Below, in pieces: positions 55,457 to 64,000 of a DNA stretch of 64,000 bases. The DNA comes from Desulfovibrio sp. (GTDB lineage: Bacteria; Desulfobacterota; Desulfovibrionia; Desulfovibrionales; Desulfovibrionaceae). The position numbers and the translations under genes were made by a program. Numbering within the stretch: position 1 is the first letter of the stretch; each line of letters starts with the position of its first letter. A model generated the notes under the pieces. The model was not told the origin of the DNA. It saw only the letters and a program-made list of their open reading frames with translations, and searched no databases. Where the stretch lies: contig JAFQNG010000093.1 of assembly GCA_017396005.1 (NCBI GenBank), positions 1 through 64,000 on the forward strand, read 5' to 3'.

Positions 55457-55469
55457 GCAAAGGCAGATC

Positions 55470-56837
55470 ATGTCTGAAGAATATACGGAATGCCAGTCTA
55501 GGGCTGCAACGGCTTCTGAGGTTCATGGTATCAGCATGCCTGAAGTGTGCCGTGAGGCAGGCGATGGGGTCGAATTCATTCACCCTGCTGATCTTGCTGA
55601 CCATCTGGAAAATTTGAGCCTGGAAAAACAGGTTTGTGCGCTGCGCCACATGCCCACCGAAGACGCGGCCGAAGCTCTGGCTGAGCTGGACGCTGATATT
55701 GCTGTAGATGTACTGGAAAACCTGGATGCCGATGTAGCTGCCCAGATTATTGCTGAAATGGCACCTGACGATGCGGCTGACGTGCTGGATGAGCTGGATG
55801 AAGAACACCGAGATGTGCTGCTGGATAAGCTCGACAAAGAAGACTCGGAAGAGCTGCGTCATCTACTCAATTTTGACCCGGATTCGGCTGCCGGGGCCAT
55901 GAATACCGAACTAGTGCTGCTGGAGCAGAACTTTACCGCTGACGAAGCCATCGCCCATATTCGTCAGGAAATGGCTGAAGATAAGGAGAGCCCCTATTAT
56001 GCCTATGTAGTGGATGAAGCAGATGTGCTGGTAGGAGTGCTTTCTTTGCGTGATCTGATGCTGGCCCGTCCAGGCAGTCGAGTGGGGGATGCTGTGGCAG
56101 GGCAGAGCGTGGTCAGCGTGACATACGATACCGATAAGCGTGAAGTAGCCAGTCTGCTTTCACATTACAATTTTCTGGCAATGCCTGTGGTGGATTTCGA
56201 GGGACATATCATGGGTGTGGTCACCTATGACGATATTCTGGATATCGTACACGAAGAAGCCAGCGCCGATATGCTGGGTATGGTGGGGGCAGACCCCGAG
56301 GAAAGCGTAGATACTCCCTGGCTGGAAAGTGTGCGCAAGCGCCTGCCCTGGCTGATGATCAATATGGTCAATTCTGCGCTTTCTGCTTCTGTGGTTTATA
56401 TGTTTGAAGGTACTATAGCCCAGATGGCAGTATTGGCCGTACTCATGCCCATGGTGGCCAATCAGGCGGGTAATACGGGGCAACAGGCCCTGGCTGTGAT
56501 GATACGGCAGTTGGCAACAGATCGTTTTGACCAAAAAAAGGCTTGGCTGGCTGTGTTGCGTGAAGGCAAGATAGGTCTTACCACAGGCCTGTTCATGGCT
56601 CTGGTAGCCTGGTTGGGCGCCTGGGTTTTTACTGGAAGCCTAACCATAGGGGCAGTCATGGGTGGTGCACTTTTGTGCGATATGCTGCTGGGGGCGCTGG
56701 CCGGGGGCTCCATCCCTCTGATTTTTCGGGCACTGGGCCGTGACCCGGCTCAAGCCTCCAGCATTTTTCTGACCACTATTACTGACGGAGCCGGTTTTTT
56801 TGTTTTTCTTGGGCTGGCAACGCTTTTTGTGTTCTGA
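55470..56837 (+). CDS. mgtE: MgtE-type magnesium transporter
   Basis: 455 residues: acidic N domain of helical repeats (HPADLADHLENLSLEKQ ... AADVLDELDEEHRDVLLDKLD), two CBS domains (YVVDEADVLVGVLSLRDLM; MPVVDFEGHIMGVVTYDDIL), then five membrane helices with the selectivity region NQAGNTGQQALAVMIRQ. The cytosolic domains gate the channel by Mg2+. ATG 55470 with AAAGG; the longer open frame includes the leader hairpin. Confidence 0.94.
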   Translation: MSEEYTECQSRAATASEVHGISMPEVCREAGDGVEFIHPADLADHLENLSLEKQVCALRHMPTEDAAEALAELDADIAVDVLENLDADVAAQIIAEMAPDDAADVLDELDEEHRDVLLDKLDKEDSEELRHLLNFDPDSAAGAMNTELVLLEQNFTADEAIAHIRQEMAEDKESPYYAYVVDEADVLVGVLSLRDLMLARPGSRVGDAVAGQSVVSVTYDTDKREVASLLSHYNFLAMPVVDFEGHIMGVVTYDDILDIVHEEASADMLGMVGADPEESVDTPWLESVRKRLPWLMINMVNSALSASVVYMFEGTIAQMAVLAVLMPMVANQAGNTGQQALAVMIRQLATDRFDQKKAWLAVLREGKIGLTTGLFMALVAWLGAWVFTGSLTIGAVMGGALLCDMLLGALAGGSIPLIFRALGRDPAQASSIFLTTITDGAGFFVFLGLATLFVF

Positions 56838-56888
56838 CAGTCCGTCACTTTTTACCTTGATAAGCTACACTGCACAGGCTGTGTTTTA

Positions 56889-57497
56889 TTATTGCAAGCG
56901 TGTATATGTGCTAGGGGTGGTGCCGCTGCCGGGCATGGGGTCTTCCAGCAGGCCGTAGATATCATCTGTAAAGGGTACTGTGGCTGTGGCCTTGGCTAGG
57001 ACCTCGCGGCTACCAGCATGGATGAGGCTCATGGTGAAACGTACCTGCCCACCGCTGACCAGATATGTCCCTGCCAGAAGAACAGGTGCTGTACCCATAC
57101 GGCTGGTCAGACGGTTTACTTCACGCGTCAGGATAAGTTCGCCGCTGCGTCGGTCAAATCGGATATATTTGCCGGTACGTAACTCCTGATAGCGATATCC
57201 CGCAGCCATGAGCCAGCGGGAGACCTCTTCGGTCATCTGCCGGGCCAAGGGGCTGGTGCGGTTGAGGTCATTGATGTCAGCAGGGGTGGTGCCCATGATG
57301 AAAATCTGGGCGCGAGCCACAGCCTCTTGTTGTTTTCTGGAGGTGGAAGGGTCTTCTGCCCCGGCATAGCGCATCATCAGCTGCTGATCGAGCTGTTTGC
57401 CGATGCTGTTTGCCGCACTGGGCACAGTGGCTGCCGCAGCTGCCAGAGGCAGCAGCAGACAGGCCAGCACAAGAATGAATACAATAACGCGGCTCAT
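56889..57497 (-). CDS. FlgO-like secreted protein
   Basis: About 202 residues. Signal peptide (FILVLACLLLPLAAAAA), then a domain seen in FlgO-type outer-membrane proteins: SRWLMAAGYRYQELRTGKYIRFDRRSGELILTREV and APVLLAGTYLVSGGQVRFTMSLIHAGSREVLAKA. Known FlgO proteins affect motility and outer-membrane function in Vibrio. ATG 57497 has GAGG ahead. Third gene of a three-gene unit with another FlgO-like lipoprotein; no flagellar genes are near. Confidence 0.7.
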   Translation of the reverse strand: MSRVIVFILVLACLLLPLAAAAATVPSAANSIGKQLDQQLMMRYAGAEDPSTSRKQQEAVARAQIFIMGTTPADINDLNRTSPLARQMTEEVSRWLMAAGYRYQELRTGKYIRFDRRSGELILTREVNRLTSRMGTAPVLLAGTYLVSGGQVRFTMSLIHAGSREVLAKATATVPFTDDIYGLLEDPMPGSGTTPSTYTRLQ

Positions 57498-57505
57498 GCT
57501 GTACC

Positions 57506-57787
57506 TCAACGTAGGCTGCGCAGGATGAGCTCCACACCGTCCAGCTCGCGCTTGATGACTTCCATCTCCGCAGGGCTCTGACAGGTGGAGAGGGCCAAGG
57601 CATAGGACTGCCGGGCCAGCTCATAACGGCCAGCCTCGCGATAGCCACGGGCCTGTGCAAGATAATCCTCACTGATCTGTGGGGCGTCACGGCTGACGCC
57701 CAAGCCGTCATAGGCCTGCACATGCTGGCCCCATGCCGGGGCATAGAAGGCAAGGCTTACCATAAATATGAACAGGAAATGGCGCAT
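57506..57787 (-). CDS. Small secreted TPR-like protein
   Basis: 93 residues. Signal peptide (about 1-20, ending PAWGQ), then a region ARGYREAGRYELARQSYALALSTCQSPAEMEVIKREL that looks like one tetratricopeptide-type helix pair. It sits between two FlgO-like genes, with short gaps (15 and 8 bp), so the three are probably made together. Function unknown. Confidence 0.65.
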   Translation of the reverse strand: MRHFLFIFMVSLAFYAPAWGQHVQAYDGLGVSRDAPQISEDYLAQARGYREAGRYELARQSYALALSTCQSPAEMEVIKRELDGVELILRSLR

Positions 57788-57802
57788 GGCTTCCCCCTGA
57801 CC

Positions 57803-58501
57803 CTATCTGCCCTGTTTGATGGGTATGCCGCTGTGCCCACCCAGGGCAGAAGCCGGCGTATACAGTGTCTGATAACTATGAACTGACGATCCGTTGCCGT
57901 TCTTGCCGCTGGTAGTGCCAGTGGCACTGCTGCCGGCAGCAGCAGACACAGACGCGGCATCGGTTCTGCCCATACGCGCCACAATGGGGGTATTGACCAG
58001 CACAAGCTGACCGGTGCGCAGCACAAGGCCGTCACTGGCGCGCACCAAGCGCGCATTGATGAAGGTGGCGTCCCTGTCCACATAATAGGTGCCCACAACT
58101 AGGGCTGCCCATTTCTGCCCGGCAGTGGGTACAAGCTGATTGGCTGCCAGCGCCAGGTCATCCCGACCACCCTGCACGGAAATCCTGCCGGTCAGGCGGT
58201 ATTCCCGCGTGGGAAAACCGCGCTGATTGAACTCATAAAAAAGCGATTCCGCCATAAGCCGCCCCAAGGGGGAAGAGAGCGAGGTGTTGCTCTGGTCCAC
58301 AAAGGAGGTGGGCATGGCCACAAAGCCCTGCAGTGCGCTGTTGGGCATGGTGGCCAGAAGCTGATCTGCCAGTTCTCGGCATTTGAGCTTGACCTCAACT
58401 GCATCAATATAGCCTGAGTCAGACGGGGCTGTAGTGGTGGCACCACAGCCGGGGAGGATGAGCAAAAACAGCAAGAAAACAAATTTTTTCAGACGATACA
58501 T
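57803..58501 (-). CDS. FlgO-like lipoprotein
   Basis: 232 residues. Lipobox LPGC (Cys about 19), then the FlgO-type domain: CRELADQLLATMPNSALQGFVAMPTSFVD, SSPLGRLMAESLFYEFNQRGFPTREYRLTG and WAALVVGTYYVDRDATFINARLVRASDGLVLR. The C-terminal 50 residues are Ser/Gly/Thr-rich and low-complexity. First gene of the trio; a promoter upstream is not clear (58502-58760 holds AT-rich DNA and a TATAAT at 58732 on the other strand). Confidence 0.72.
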   Translation of the reverse strand: MYRLKKFVFLLFLLILPGCGATTTAPSDSGYIDAVEVKLKCRELADQLLATMPNSALQGFVAMPTSFVDQSNTSLSSPLGRLMAESLFYEFNQRGFPTREYRLTGRISVQGGRDDLALAANQLVPTAGQKWAALVVGTYYVDRDATFINARLVRASDGLVLRTGQLVLVNTPIVARMGRTDAASVSAAAGSSATGTTSGKNGNGSSVHSYQTLYTPASALGGHSGIPIKQGR

Positions 58502-58760
58502 GAGAACCCCATGTGCTTATATGTCTCTCATCGGCCATGAAGCTAAAAACTTGAGCGTACTCAGACAATACCCTGTAAAAAATTCCTGTTGCCAATTTTA
58601 TGCAAAAGATATTCCATAGCTATATGCTCTGGCCTACTTCCCATGTAAGCAGCTTATTCAGATTCTACTCTGATCATGACTTGGACAATATGGGGGAAAT
58701 AGCATACAAGACCTTGAACCGCAGGAAGATATATAATCTGCCCTGTTGCGTGGGGGAAGG

Positions 58761-59840
58761 ATGATAGAAGAACAGTCAGGCCGGTCCATTCGTCTTGGCA
58801 GGCTCACCATTGGCGGTGGCGCACCCGTCATGGTGCAGAGTATGACCAATACAGACACGCGTGATGCAGGGGCCACACTTGCGCAGATACACCGTTTGGC
58901 CGATCGTGGATGCGAAGCGGTGCGTGTAGCCGTGCCTGATGCGGCGGCAGCCGCTGCCTTGAAAGAAATACGCGATGGTACAGATCTGCCGCTCATTGCC
59001 GACATCCATTTCGACTACCGCCTGGCCTTGGCAGCCCTTGAGGCTGGGCTGGAAGGTCTGCGCATCAATCCCGGCAATATCGGTGGCAGCCAGCGCGTGG
59101 ACAAGGTGGTGGACGCGGCCAGAGCGCACAGGGCTGTCATCCGCATCGGGGTCAATTCCGGCTCGCTGGAAAAGGAGCTGCTCCACAGGTACGGCGGTCC
59201 CTGTCCACAGGCCTTGGTGGAGAGCGCTCTCGGGCATGTACGCCTGCTGGAGCGGCGTGGCTTTCATGATCTGAAGATCTCGCTCAAATCTTCTTCGGTG
59301 CTGGATACCATTGCGTCCTATCGCCTTTTGCGCCAGGCCTGTGACTATCCCCTGCACATAGGTGTTACCGAGGCTGGCGGGCTGGTGCGTGGCACGGTAA
59401 AATCTGCCGTGGGCCTGGGCATCCTGCTGGCCGAGGGCATAGGCGACACCATGCGCGTCTCGCTCACTGCCGACCCGGAAGAAGAAATGACCGTGGCTTG
59501 GGAGATCCTGCGGGCCTTGGGCCTGCGCTCGCGTGGACCGGAAATTATTTCCTGCCCCACCTGCGGCCGTACAGAAATAGACCTCATGGGGCTGGCCCGT
59601 GCCGTGGAAGAACGTTTGGCAACGTCCACAGCACATATCAAGGTGGCTGTCATGGGCTGTGTGGTCAACGGACCGGGGGAAGCCCGTGAGGCAGATCTGG
59701 GCCTGGCCGGAGGCCGTGACAAGGGCATCATCTTTCGCAAGGGAGAGATCATCCGTACCGTCAAGGGGCAGGATGCCCTGTTGACGGCGTTCATGGAAGA
59801 GTTGCAGACATTGCTGCAGGAAAAAAGCCTGCCAGCCTGA
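58761..59840 (+). CDS. ispG: (E)-4-hydroxy-3-methylbut-2-enyl-diphosphate synthase
   Basis: 359 residues. TIM-barrel N-terminus (VMVQSMTNTDTRD, PLIADIHFDYRLAL, GLRINPGNIG) and a C-terminal 4Fe-4S domain with CPTCGRTEID and MGCVVNGPGEAREAD. It makes HMBPP in the MEP isoprenoid pathway. ATG 58761 follows GGGGGAAGG. It heads the cluster with proS, xseA and xseB, an arrangement that often continues into ispA-dxs, which would lie right of the window. Confidence 0.95.
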   Translation: MIEEQSGRSIRLGRLTIGGGAPVMVQSMTNTDTRDAGATLAQIHRLADRGCEAVRVAVPDAAAAAALKEIRDGTDLPLIADIHFDYRLALAALEAGLEGLRINPGNIGGSQRVDKVVDAARAHRAVIRIGVNSGSLEKELLHRYGGPCPQALVESALGHVRLLERRGFHDLKISLKSSSVLDTIASYRLLRQACDYPLHIGVTEAGGLVRGTVKSAVGLGILLAEGIGDTMRVSLTADPEEEMTVAWEILRALGLRSRGPEIISCPTCGRTEIDLMGLARAVEERLATSTAHIKVAVMGCVVNGPGEAREADLGLAGGRDKGIIFRKGEIIRTVKGQDALLTAFMEELQTLLQEKSLPA

Positions 59841-59894
59841 CAGTGCCGGTGTGCACTGCACAGATACCAAAGAAAAACATCAAAGGAAGGCTCC

Positions 59895-61625
59895 ATGCGT
59901 TTCAGCGCCTGTTATATCCCTACCCTCAAGGAAAGCCCTGCCGATGCTGAGGTGGTCAGCCACAAGCTTCTTCTGCGCGCCGGCATGGTGCGCCGTCTGA
60001 CCTCTGGCCTTTATATTTACCTGCCCCTGGGGCTCAGGGTTCTGGAAAAAGTGTCGCGCATCGTGCGCGAAGAGGTGGACGCTGCAGGCTTTCAGGAGCT
60101 GCTCATGCCCATGGTGCAGCCTGCTGACCTCTGGAAGGAGACCGGCCGCTGGGAGCACTACGGCAAGGAGCTGCTGCGCTTCAGAGACAGGCATGAACGC
60201 GAATACTGCCTGGGCCCCACCCATGAGGAGGTCATTACTGACCTGGTGCGCGGCGAAGTGCGCTCCTACCGGCAGTTGCCGGTACGCCTGTACCAGATAC
60301 AGACCAAGTTCAGAGATGAGATCCGTCCCCGTTTCGGCCTTATGCGTGGACGCGAATTTGTCATGAAGGATGCCTATTCCTTTGATGCCAGTGTGGCCGG
60401 GGCCGAAATCAGCTACAGGCTGATGTACGATGCCTACTGCCGCATCTTCAGGCGCCTTGGCCTGCGCTTCCGCCCTGTGGAGGCTGACACCGGCTCCATA
60501 GGCGGCAACTTCTCCCATGAATTCATGGTGTTGGCCGACACCGGCGAAGATACCATTGCCTTTTGTCATGAGTGCGATTTTGCGGCCAATGTGGAACGGG
60601 CAGAAGTGGTCTGGCAGGGCACTGCCAGTGCTGCCGCCTGCCCCCCCTGTGAACAGACAGCCACACCTGGCGCGCACAGTGTGGAAGAAGTGACATCGCT
60701 TCTGGGCGTAGGGGCAGAACGGCTGGTCAAGACCATGCTCTTCATGGTGGACGGCAAAGCCGTGGCCGTACTTGTACGCGGTGACCGCGAGGTCAATGAT
60801 ATCAAGCTCAAAAATCTGCTCAAGGCACAGGATGTACAGCTGGCCAATGCCGCCACAGTACAGGCATTGACACAGGCCCCGGTGGGCTTTGCCGGGCCTG
60901 TTGGCCTGGAGGTGCCCATCTATGCCGACCTGGAACTGCAGGGCAGCACTGACTACATTACCGGGGCCAATGCTGCTGATGCGCACCTCCTGCATGTGGA
61001 CCTGCAGCGGGACGCACGGATCACGGCCTGGACTGACCTGCGCGCTATTACAGCCGAAGACCGCTGCCCGCGCTGTGGCGGGGCCATCAGCCTGACGCGC
61101 GGCATTGAGGTGGGCCATATCTTCATGCTGGGTCTCAAGTATAGTGAAGCCATGCGCGCGGCGTTTCTGGACGAGCAAGGCAGGGAAAGCCTCATGACCA
61201 TGGGCTGCTATGGTATCGGCATTTCCCGTGTGGCTGCCTCGGCCATTGAGCAGAATCATGACGACAACGGCATTGTCTTCCCTCCTCCGCTGGCCCCCTT
61301 TGACTGCATACTGCTGAATCTGGACCCGCGTGATGCCGCTGTGACGGCCAGAGCTGAAGAAATCTATGCCATGCTGCGTGAACGTGGTGTGGACGTCCTG
61401 CTTGATGACCGTGAAGAGCGCCCGGGTGTCAAGTTCAAGGATGCGGATCTGCTGGGGATTCCCATGCAGCTTGTGGTGGGCGGCAAGGGGCTGGCGCGTG
61501 GCGTGGTGGAGTGCAAGGATCGCCGTACGGGTCAGAAGGGTGAGCTGCCTCTGGAAGGGCTATCCCAGGCCTTTGCTGCATGGGCCGGGAGCGTACGGCA
61601 GGGCTGGGAGGCGCATCAGGCCTGA
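59895..61625 (+). CDS. proS: Prolyl-tRNA synthetase (bacterial type)
   Basis: 576 residues. Class II motifs: [15 protein letters not shown], motif 2 in [31 protein letters not shown], an editing/INS domain in the middle, motif 3 [18 protein letters not shown] and an anticodon domain with LDPRD and [21 protein letters not shown]. Length equals E. coli ProS (572). Charges tRNA-Pro in the cytoplasm. Confidence 0.97.
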   Translation: MRFSACYIPTLKESPADAEVVSHKLLLRAGMVRRLTSGLYIYLPLGLRVLEKVSRIVREEVDAAGFQELLMPMVQPADLWKETGRWEHYGKELLRFRDRHEREYCLGPTHEEVITDLVRGEVRSYRQLPVRLYQIQTKFRDEIRPRFGLMRGREFVMKDAYSFDASVAGAEISYRLMYDAYCRIFRRLGLRFRPVEADTGSIGGNFSHEFMVLADTGEDTIAFCHECDFAANVERAEVVWQGTASAAACPPCEQTATPGAHSVEEVTSLLGVGAERLVKTMLFMVDGKAVAVLVRGDREVNDIKLKNLLKAQDVQLANAATVQALTQAPVGFAGPVGLEVPIYADLELQGSTDYITGANAADAHLLHVDLQRDARITAWTDLRAITAEDRCPRCGGAISLTRGIEVGHIFMLGLKYSEAMRAAFLDEQGRESLMTMGCYGIGISRVAASAIEQNHDDNGIVFPPPLAPFDCILLNLDPRDAAVTARAEEIYAMLRERGVDVLLDDREERPGVKFKDADLLGIPMQLVVGGKGLARGVVECKDRRTGQKGELPLEGLSQAFAAWAGSVRQGWEAHQA

Positions 61626-61638
61626 GCGTGAGCGCACC

Positions 61639-62922
61639 ATGCAGAACGGCATTCTGACAGTTCGCGCCCTGACGGAGCAATTGCGCAAGAATCTGGAAGG
61701 GCGCTTTCCTTTTGTCTGGGTGCGGGGCGAGGTGAGCAATCTGTCCCGACCGGCTTCCGGGCATCTATACTTCAGCCTCAAGGACGCTGAGGCGCAGCTG
61801 CAGTGCGTCTGGTTCAGGGGGCAGCAGGGGCAGGCCTTTGACCCGCTGACAGGCGAGGTCTTTGACTCGTCCCGTCCGTCCCCGCTGGACATGCTCCGCA
61901 ATGGGGCAGAAATGCTGTGCGCCGGCCGCATCACTGTGTATCCGGCGCGTGGGCAGTATCAGCTTCTGGTGGAGATGGCCCAGCCTGCCGGAGAAGGGCT
62001 GCTGGCTCAGACCTTTGAGGCACGCAAGCGGCAGCTGGCCGCTGCAGGGTACTTTGCGCAGGCGCGCAAGCGGCCCCTGCCGTGGGACCCGCAACGCGTG
62101 GCCCTGCTTACTTCGTCCACTGGTGCGGCCATACATGATTTCATGCGCCTGGCCCGTAACAGGGGCAGCGGCGCGCAGATCCGCCTGTTTGCCGTGCCCG
62201 TGCAGGGCGAGGAGGCTGCACCGGCCATGGTCAGAGCCCTGGAGACTGTGGACCGGCAGGGCTGGGCAGAGGTGGTGGTGCTGATCCGCGGGGGAGGCTC
62301 ACTGGAAGACCTGTGGGCATACAATGAGGAATGCCTGGCCACTGCGGTTTTCAGCTCGGTAACTCCGGTACTGGCAGGCATCGGCCATGAAGTGGATGTG
62401 ACCCTGACGGATCTGACAGCCGATATGCGCGCTGCCACACCGTCACATGCGGCTCAGCTGCTCTGGCCGGATCGCAATGAATTGCGGCAGCGCCTGGATG
62501 AAGCCTTGCTGTCCTTGCAGCGTGTGGCAGGACAGTGGCTGGCACACAAGGAGAGAGCCTGGGAGTATCTGGAGCGGGCACGGCGCACGGCCCTGGGCCT
62601 GGAAAGGCTGGCAGTGCGCGAGGCAGGCCTGGAAATGGCGCGACACAGGCTGGATGCCGCTGTCCGTCATCTCCTGGCAGGCCATGAGCATGCCCTGCAG
62701 AAAAGCCTTCTGGCTCTGGAGGCCTGTGACCCATTGGCACCGTTGCGGCGCGGTTATGCGCTGGTGTACGGTGCACATGGCAGGCTTGTGCGCTCAGTGA
62801 CAGAAACCGAATCCGGCAGTCGCATAGATGTGCGCCTGCATGATGGGCATGTCGCTGCAGTGGTGGAAGACCGGGAACAACTTACGGCTAGGGGCAGGAA
62901 CAGGAAGGGGGGAAAACAATGA
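61639..62922 (+). CDS. xseA: Exodeoxyribonuclease VII large subunit
   Basis: 427 residues: OB-fold N-terminus (FVWVRGEVSNLSRPASGHLYFSLKD), the nuclease core (RVALLTSSTGAAIHDF, VVVLIRGGGSLEDLWAYN, GIGHEVDVTLTDLTADMRAATPSHAA) and a C-terminal coiled coil. Works with XseB on single-stranded DNA. The start ATG 61639 gives the canonical N-terminus; the larger frame overlaps proS. Its stop overlaps the M23 gene by 4 bp. Confidence 0.95.
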   Translation: MQNGILTVRALTEQLRKNLEGRFPFVWVRGEVSNLSRPASGHLYFSLKDAEAQLQCVWFRGQQGQAFDPLTGEVFDSSRPSPLDMLRNGAEMLCAGRITVYPARGQYQLLVEMAQPAGEGLLAQTFEARKRQLAAAGYFAQARKRPLPWDPQRVALLTSSTGAAIHDFMRLARNRGSGAQIRLFAVPVQGEEAAPAMVRALETVDRQGWAEVVVLIRGGGSLEDLWAYNEECLATAVFSSVTPVLAGIGHEVDVTLTDLTADMRAATPSHAAQLLWPDRNELRQRLDEALLSLQRVAGQWLAHKERAWEYLERARRTALGLERLAVREAGLEMARHRLDAAVRHLLAGHEHALQKSLLALEACDPLAPLRRGYALVYGAHGRLVRSVTETESGSRIDVRLHDGHVAAVVEDREQLTARGRNRKGGKQ

Positions 62923-63881
62923 TACAGCGGCGCAGCATGCACTGCCTTTGGGGTCTGCTCCTGCTGATGCTGTTTTTCAGCAGTATGCCCGTGATATGCC
63001 TTGGTGCCATGCGCCTTGACGCGCCTGCGGCAGCTGTGCGCGGTTCTGCCTTCATGGCTCGGGCATGGAGTGAGGCCAGAGTGGGAGAATTTGTCTTCTT
63101 CTGGCTTGGCAAGCGCCTTGCAGCACAGGCAAGCCAGCATGGCAATGGCCTCTGGCAGGCCAGCATCCTGCTGCCTGTGCCGTTGGAACAGAAACAGGAC
63201 ACACTACAGCTGGGGGTGGCCGGTGTCAGCCAGGGGAAGCGTGACAGGACAGTACCTGCCCTTACGGCAGACATACGCCTGCTGCACAAGAAAAGGCCTG
63301 TGCAGAAACTCACTATGGACAGGAAATATGTGGATCCGCCCGCAGACGAACAGACCCGCATCAAAGGCGACAGGGAAAAGGTGCGGCAGGCCCTGGCGCA
63401 GTATCTGCCGGGTCGCCGCTGGACACTGCCCTTGGCCCGACCTGTGCCGGGCAGCGTATCCAGCCTTTTTGGCCTGAGGCGGGTTTTCAACGGCCAGCCG
63501 CGCGGTATGCACCGGGGGCTGGATCTGCGCGGTGCCGAAGGCACGCCTGTTCAGGCCTGTGCTGACGGTCGGGTGGTGCTGGCAGATGATCTGTACTTTT
63601 CGGGCAATGCTGTTTACCTGAATCACGGTGAAGGCGTATTCACCGCGTATCTGCATCTTTCCAGAATACTGGTACGGCAGGGACAGGATATCCGCAGGGG
63701 AGAGGTCATAGGCCTGGTCGGGGCCACTGGTCGCGTGACTGGCCCGCATTTGCACCTTTCGCTCACGGTGCAGGGGCATGCGGCAGATCCCGAACCCTTG
63801 CTGGCTGAACACTATTTTCCCCTGCCGGGGGAAAAAGCCACTGCCCCTGTGCGGGCAGTGCGCAAGGAGGCAGGGCAGTGA
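62919..63881 (+). CDS. M23 (LytM-type) peptidase
   Basis: 320 residues. Signal or anchor ([16 protein letters not shown]), an N-terminal beta domain, then the M23 domain: [18 protein letters not shown] (HxxxD zinc ligands), [19 protein letters not shown] and THLH-like PHLHLSL. Zinc endopeptidases of this family cut murein cross-links, or are inactive activators of amidases; here the ligands look complete. It is coupled to xseA and xseB (4-bp overlaps on both sides). Confidence 0.92.
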   Translation: MIQRRSMHCLWGLLLLMLFFSSMPVICLGAMRLDAPAAAVRGSAFMARAWSEARVGEFVFFWLGKRLAAQASQHGNGLWQASILLPVPLEQKQDTLQLGVAGVSQGKRDRTVPALTADIRLLHKKRPVQKLTMDRKYVDPPADEQTRIKGDREKVRQALAQYLPGRRWTLPLARPVPGSVSSLFGLRRVFNGQPRGMHRGLDLRGAEGTPVQACADGRVVLADDLYFSGNAVYLNHGEGVFTAYLHLSRILVRQGQDIRRGEVIGLVGATGRVTGPHLHLSLTVQGHAADPEPLLAEHYFPLPGEKATAPVRAVRKEAGQ

Positions 63882-64000
63882 GTACGAGTCGCAAGAATCT
63901 CTTTGAAAAAAGGATGGCGCGCCTGCAGGAGATTGTGGCGGCGCTGGAATCCGGTAACCTGCCACTGGAAGAGGGCATGGCTCTGTACCGAGAAGGGGCC
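63878..64000 (+). CDS. xseB: Exodeoxyribonuclease VII small subunit, cut by window end
   Basis: 41 codons present, starting at GTG 63878 inside the M23 stop (GTGA), with AGGAGG upstream. [32 protein letters not shown] is the start of the XseB helical hairpin. The gene continues to the right. It pairs with XseA, encoded two genes upstream. Confidence 0.9.
   Translation, partial: MSTSRKNLFEKRMARLQEIVAALESGNLPLEEGMALYREGA

Noticed and set aside
58776..59870. Long minus-strand open frame (364 codons) opposite ispG
   Set aside because: ispG on the plus strand has clear conserved motifs; the antisense frame has no recognisable domain and is a by-product of codon bias in GC-rich DNA.
59880..61259. 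Long minus-strand open frame (459 codons) opposite proS
   Set aside because: proS is unambiguous in sequence motifs; the antisense product resembles nothing and lacks a ribosome-binding site.
1..64000. CRISPR array, insertion sequence or prophage
   Set aside because: No regularly spaced direct repeats, transposase, integrase or phage structural genes were seen anywhere in the window.

Overview
The window (about 64 kb) looks like the chromosome of a sulfate-reducing deltaproteobacterium of the Desulfovibrionaceae (Desulfovibrio-like). This rests on the tmRNA tag ANNDYEYACAA, the B12-dependent ribonucleotide reductase, a RACo-type corrinoid activator, the tol-pal and xseA-M23-xseB arrangements, and a moderately GC-rich coding background. 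The lineage is inferred; no marker such as 16S rRNA or dsr is present. Layout: (1) 1-8015, minus strand: a surface-polysaccharide operon (rmlA, an MsbA-like ABC exporter, RgpF- and GT2-type glycosyltransferases, a DegT aminotransferase, a sugar N-formyltransferase, a truncated GT2). Its distal part is strikingly AT-rich and mosaic, and a 20-bp inverted repeat lies upstream. (2) 8303-15650: HerA-like ATPase, mltA, a YbgC-like thioesterase whose start codon overlaps that of mltA head to head, a GltD-like flavoprotein, and an EF-G paralogue lacking the catalytic His. (3) 15695-22714, minus strand: an eight-gene corrinoid-uptake operon behind a cobalamin riboswitch with a clear intrinsic terminator: btuF-btuD-btuC-btuB-exbB-exbD-tonB plus a Cys-rich small-domain protein. 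(4) 22742-29223: ruvC, yebC and rlmE leftward; carB-carA rightward, with a CarA that has lost its glutaminase nucleophile. (5) 29353-35893: two small envelope proteins, ssrA, and tolQ-tolR-tolA-(double TolA-C-like protein)-tolB-pal. (6) 36248-44104: GT9, CgeB-like glycosyltransferase, RACo-like activator, Rsm22-like methyltransferase and nrdJ. (7) 44101-55297, mostly minus strand: thioesterase, Tim44-like, DUF4198-like, comF, flavodoxin-like, MBL hydrolase, DUF486, rlmI, an AsmA/DUF748-like protein and nadB-nadA-nadC. (8) 55470-64000: mgtE, a FlgO-like trio, then ispG-proS-xseA-M23 peptidase-xseB (cut by the window end). How the parts work together: corrinoid use is a recurring theme. There is riboswitch-controlled uptake with its own TonB/ExbBD motor, a reductive activator of corrinoid proteins, and a B12-dependent NrdJ. 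Envelope biology is the second theme: glycan synthesis and export, two separate proton-motive-force motors (ExbBD-TonB and TolQR-A), murein enzymes and lipoproteins. The most unexpected single observation is the full-length CarA with Cys to Gly and Glu to Gly changes at the glutaminase centre. It predicts a carbamoyl-phosphate synthetase driven by free ammonia.
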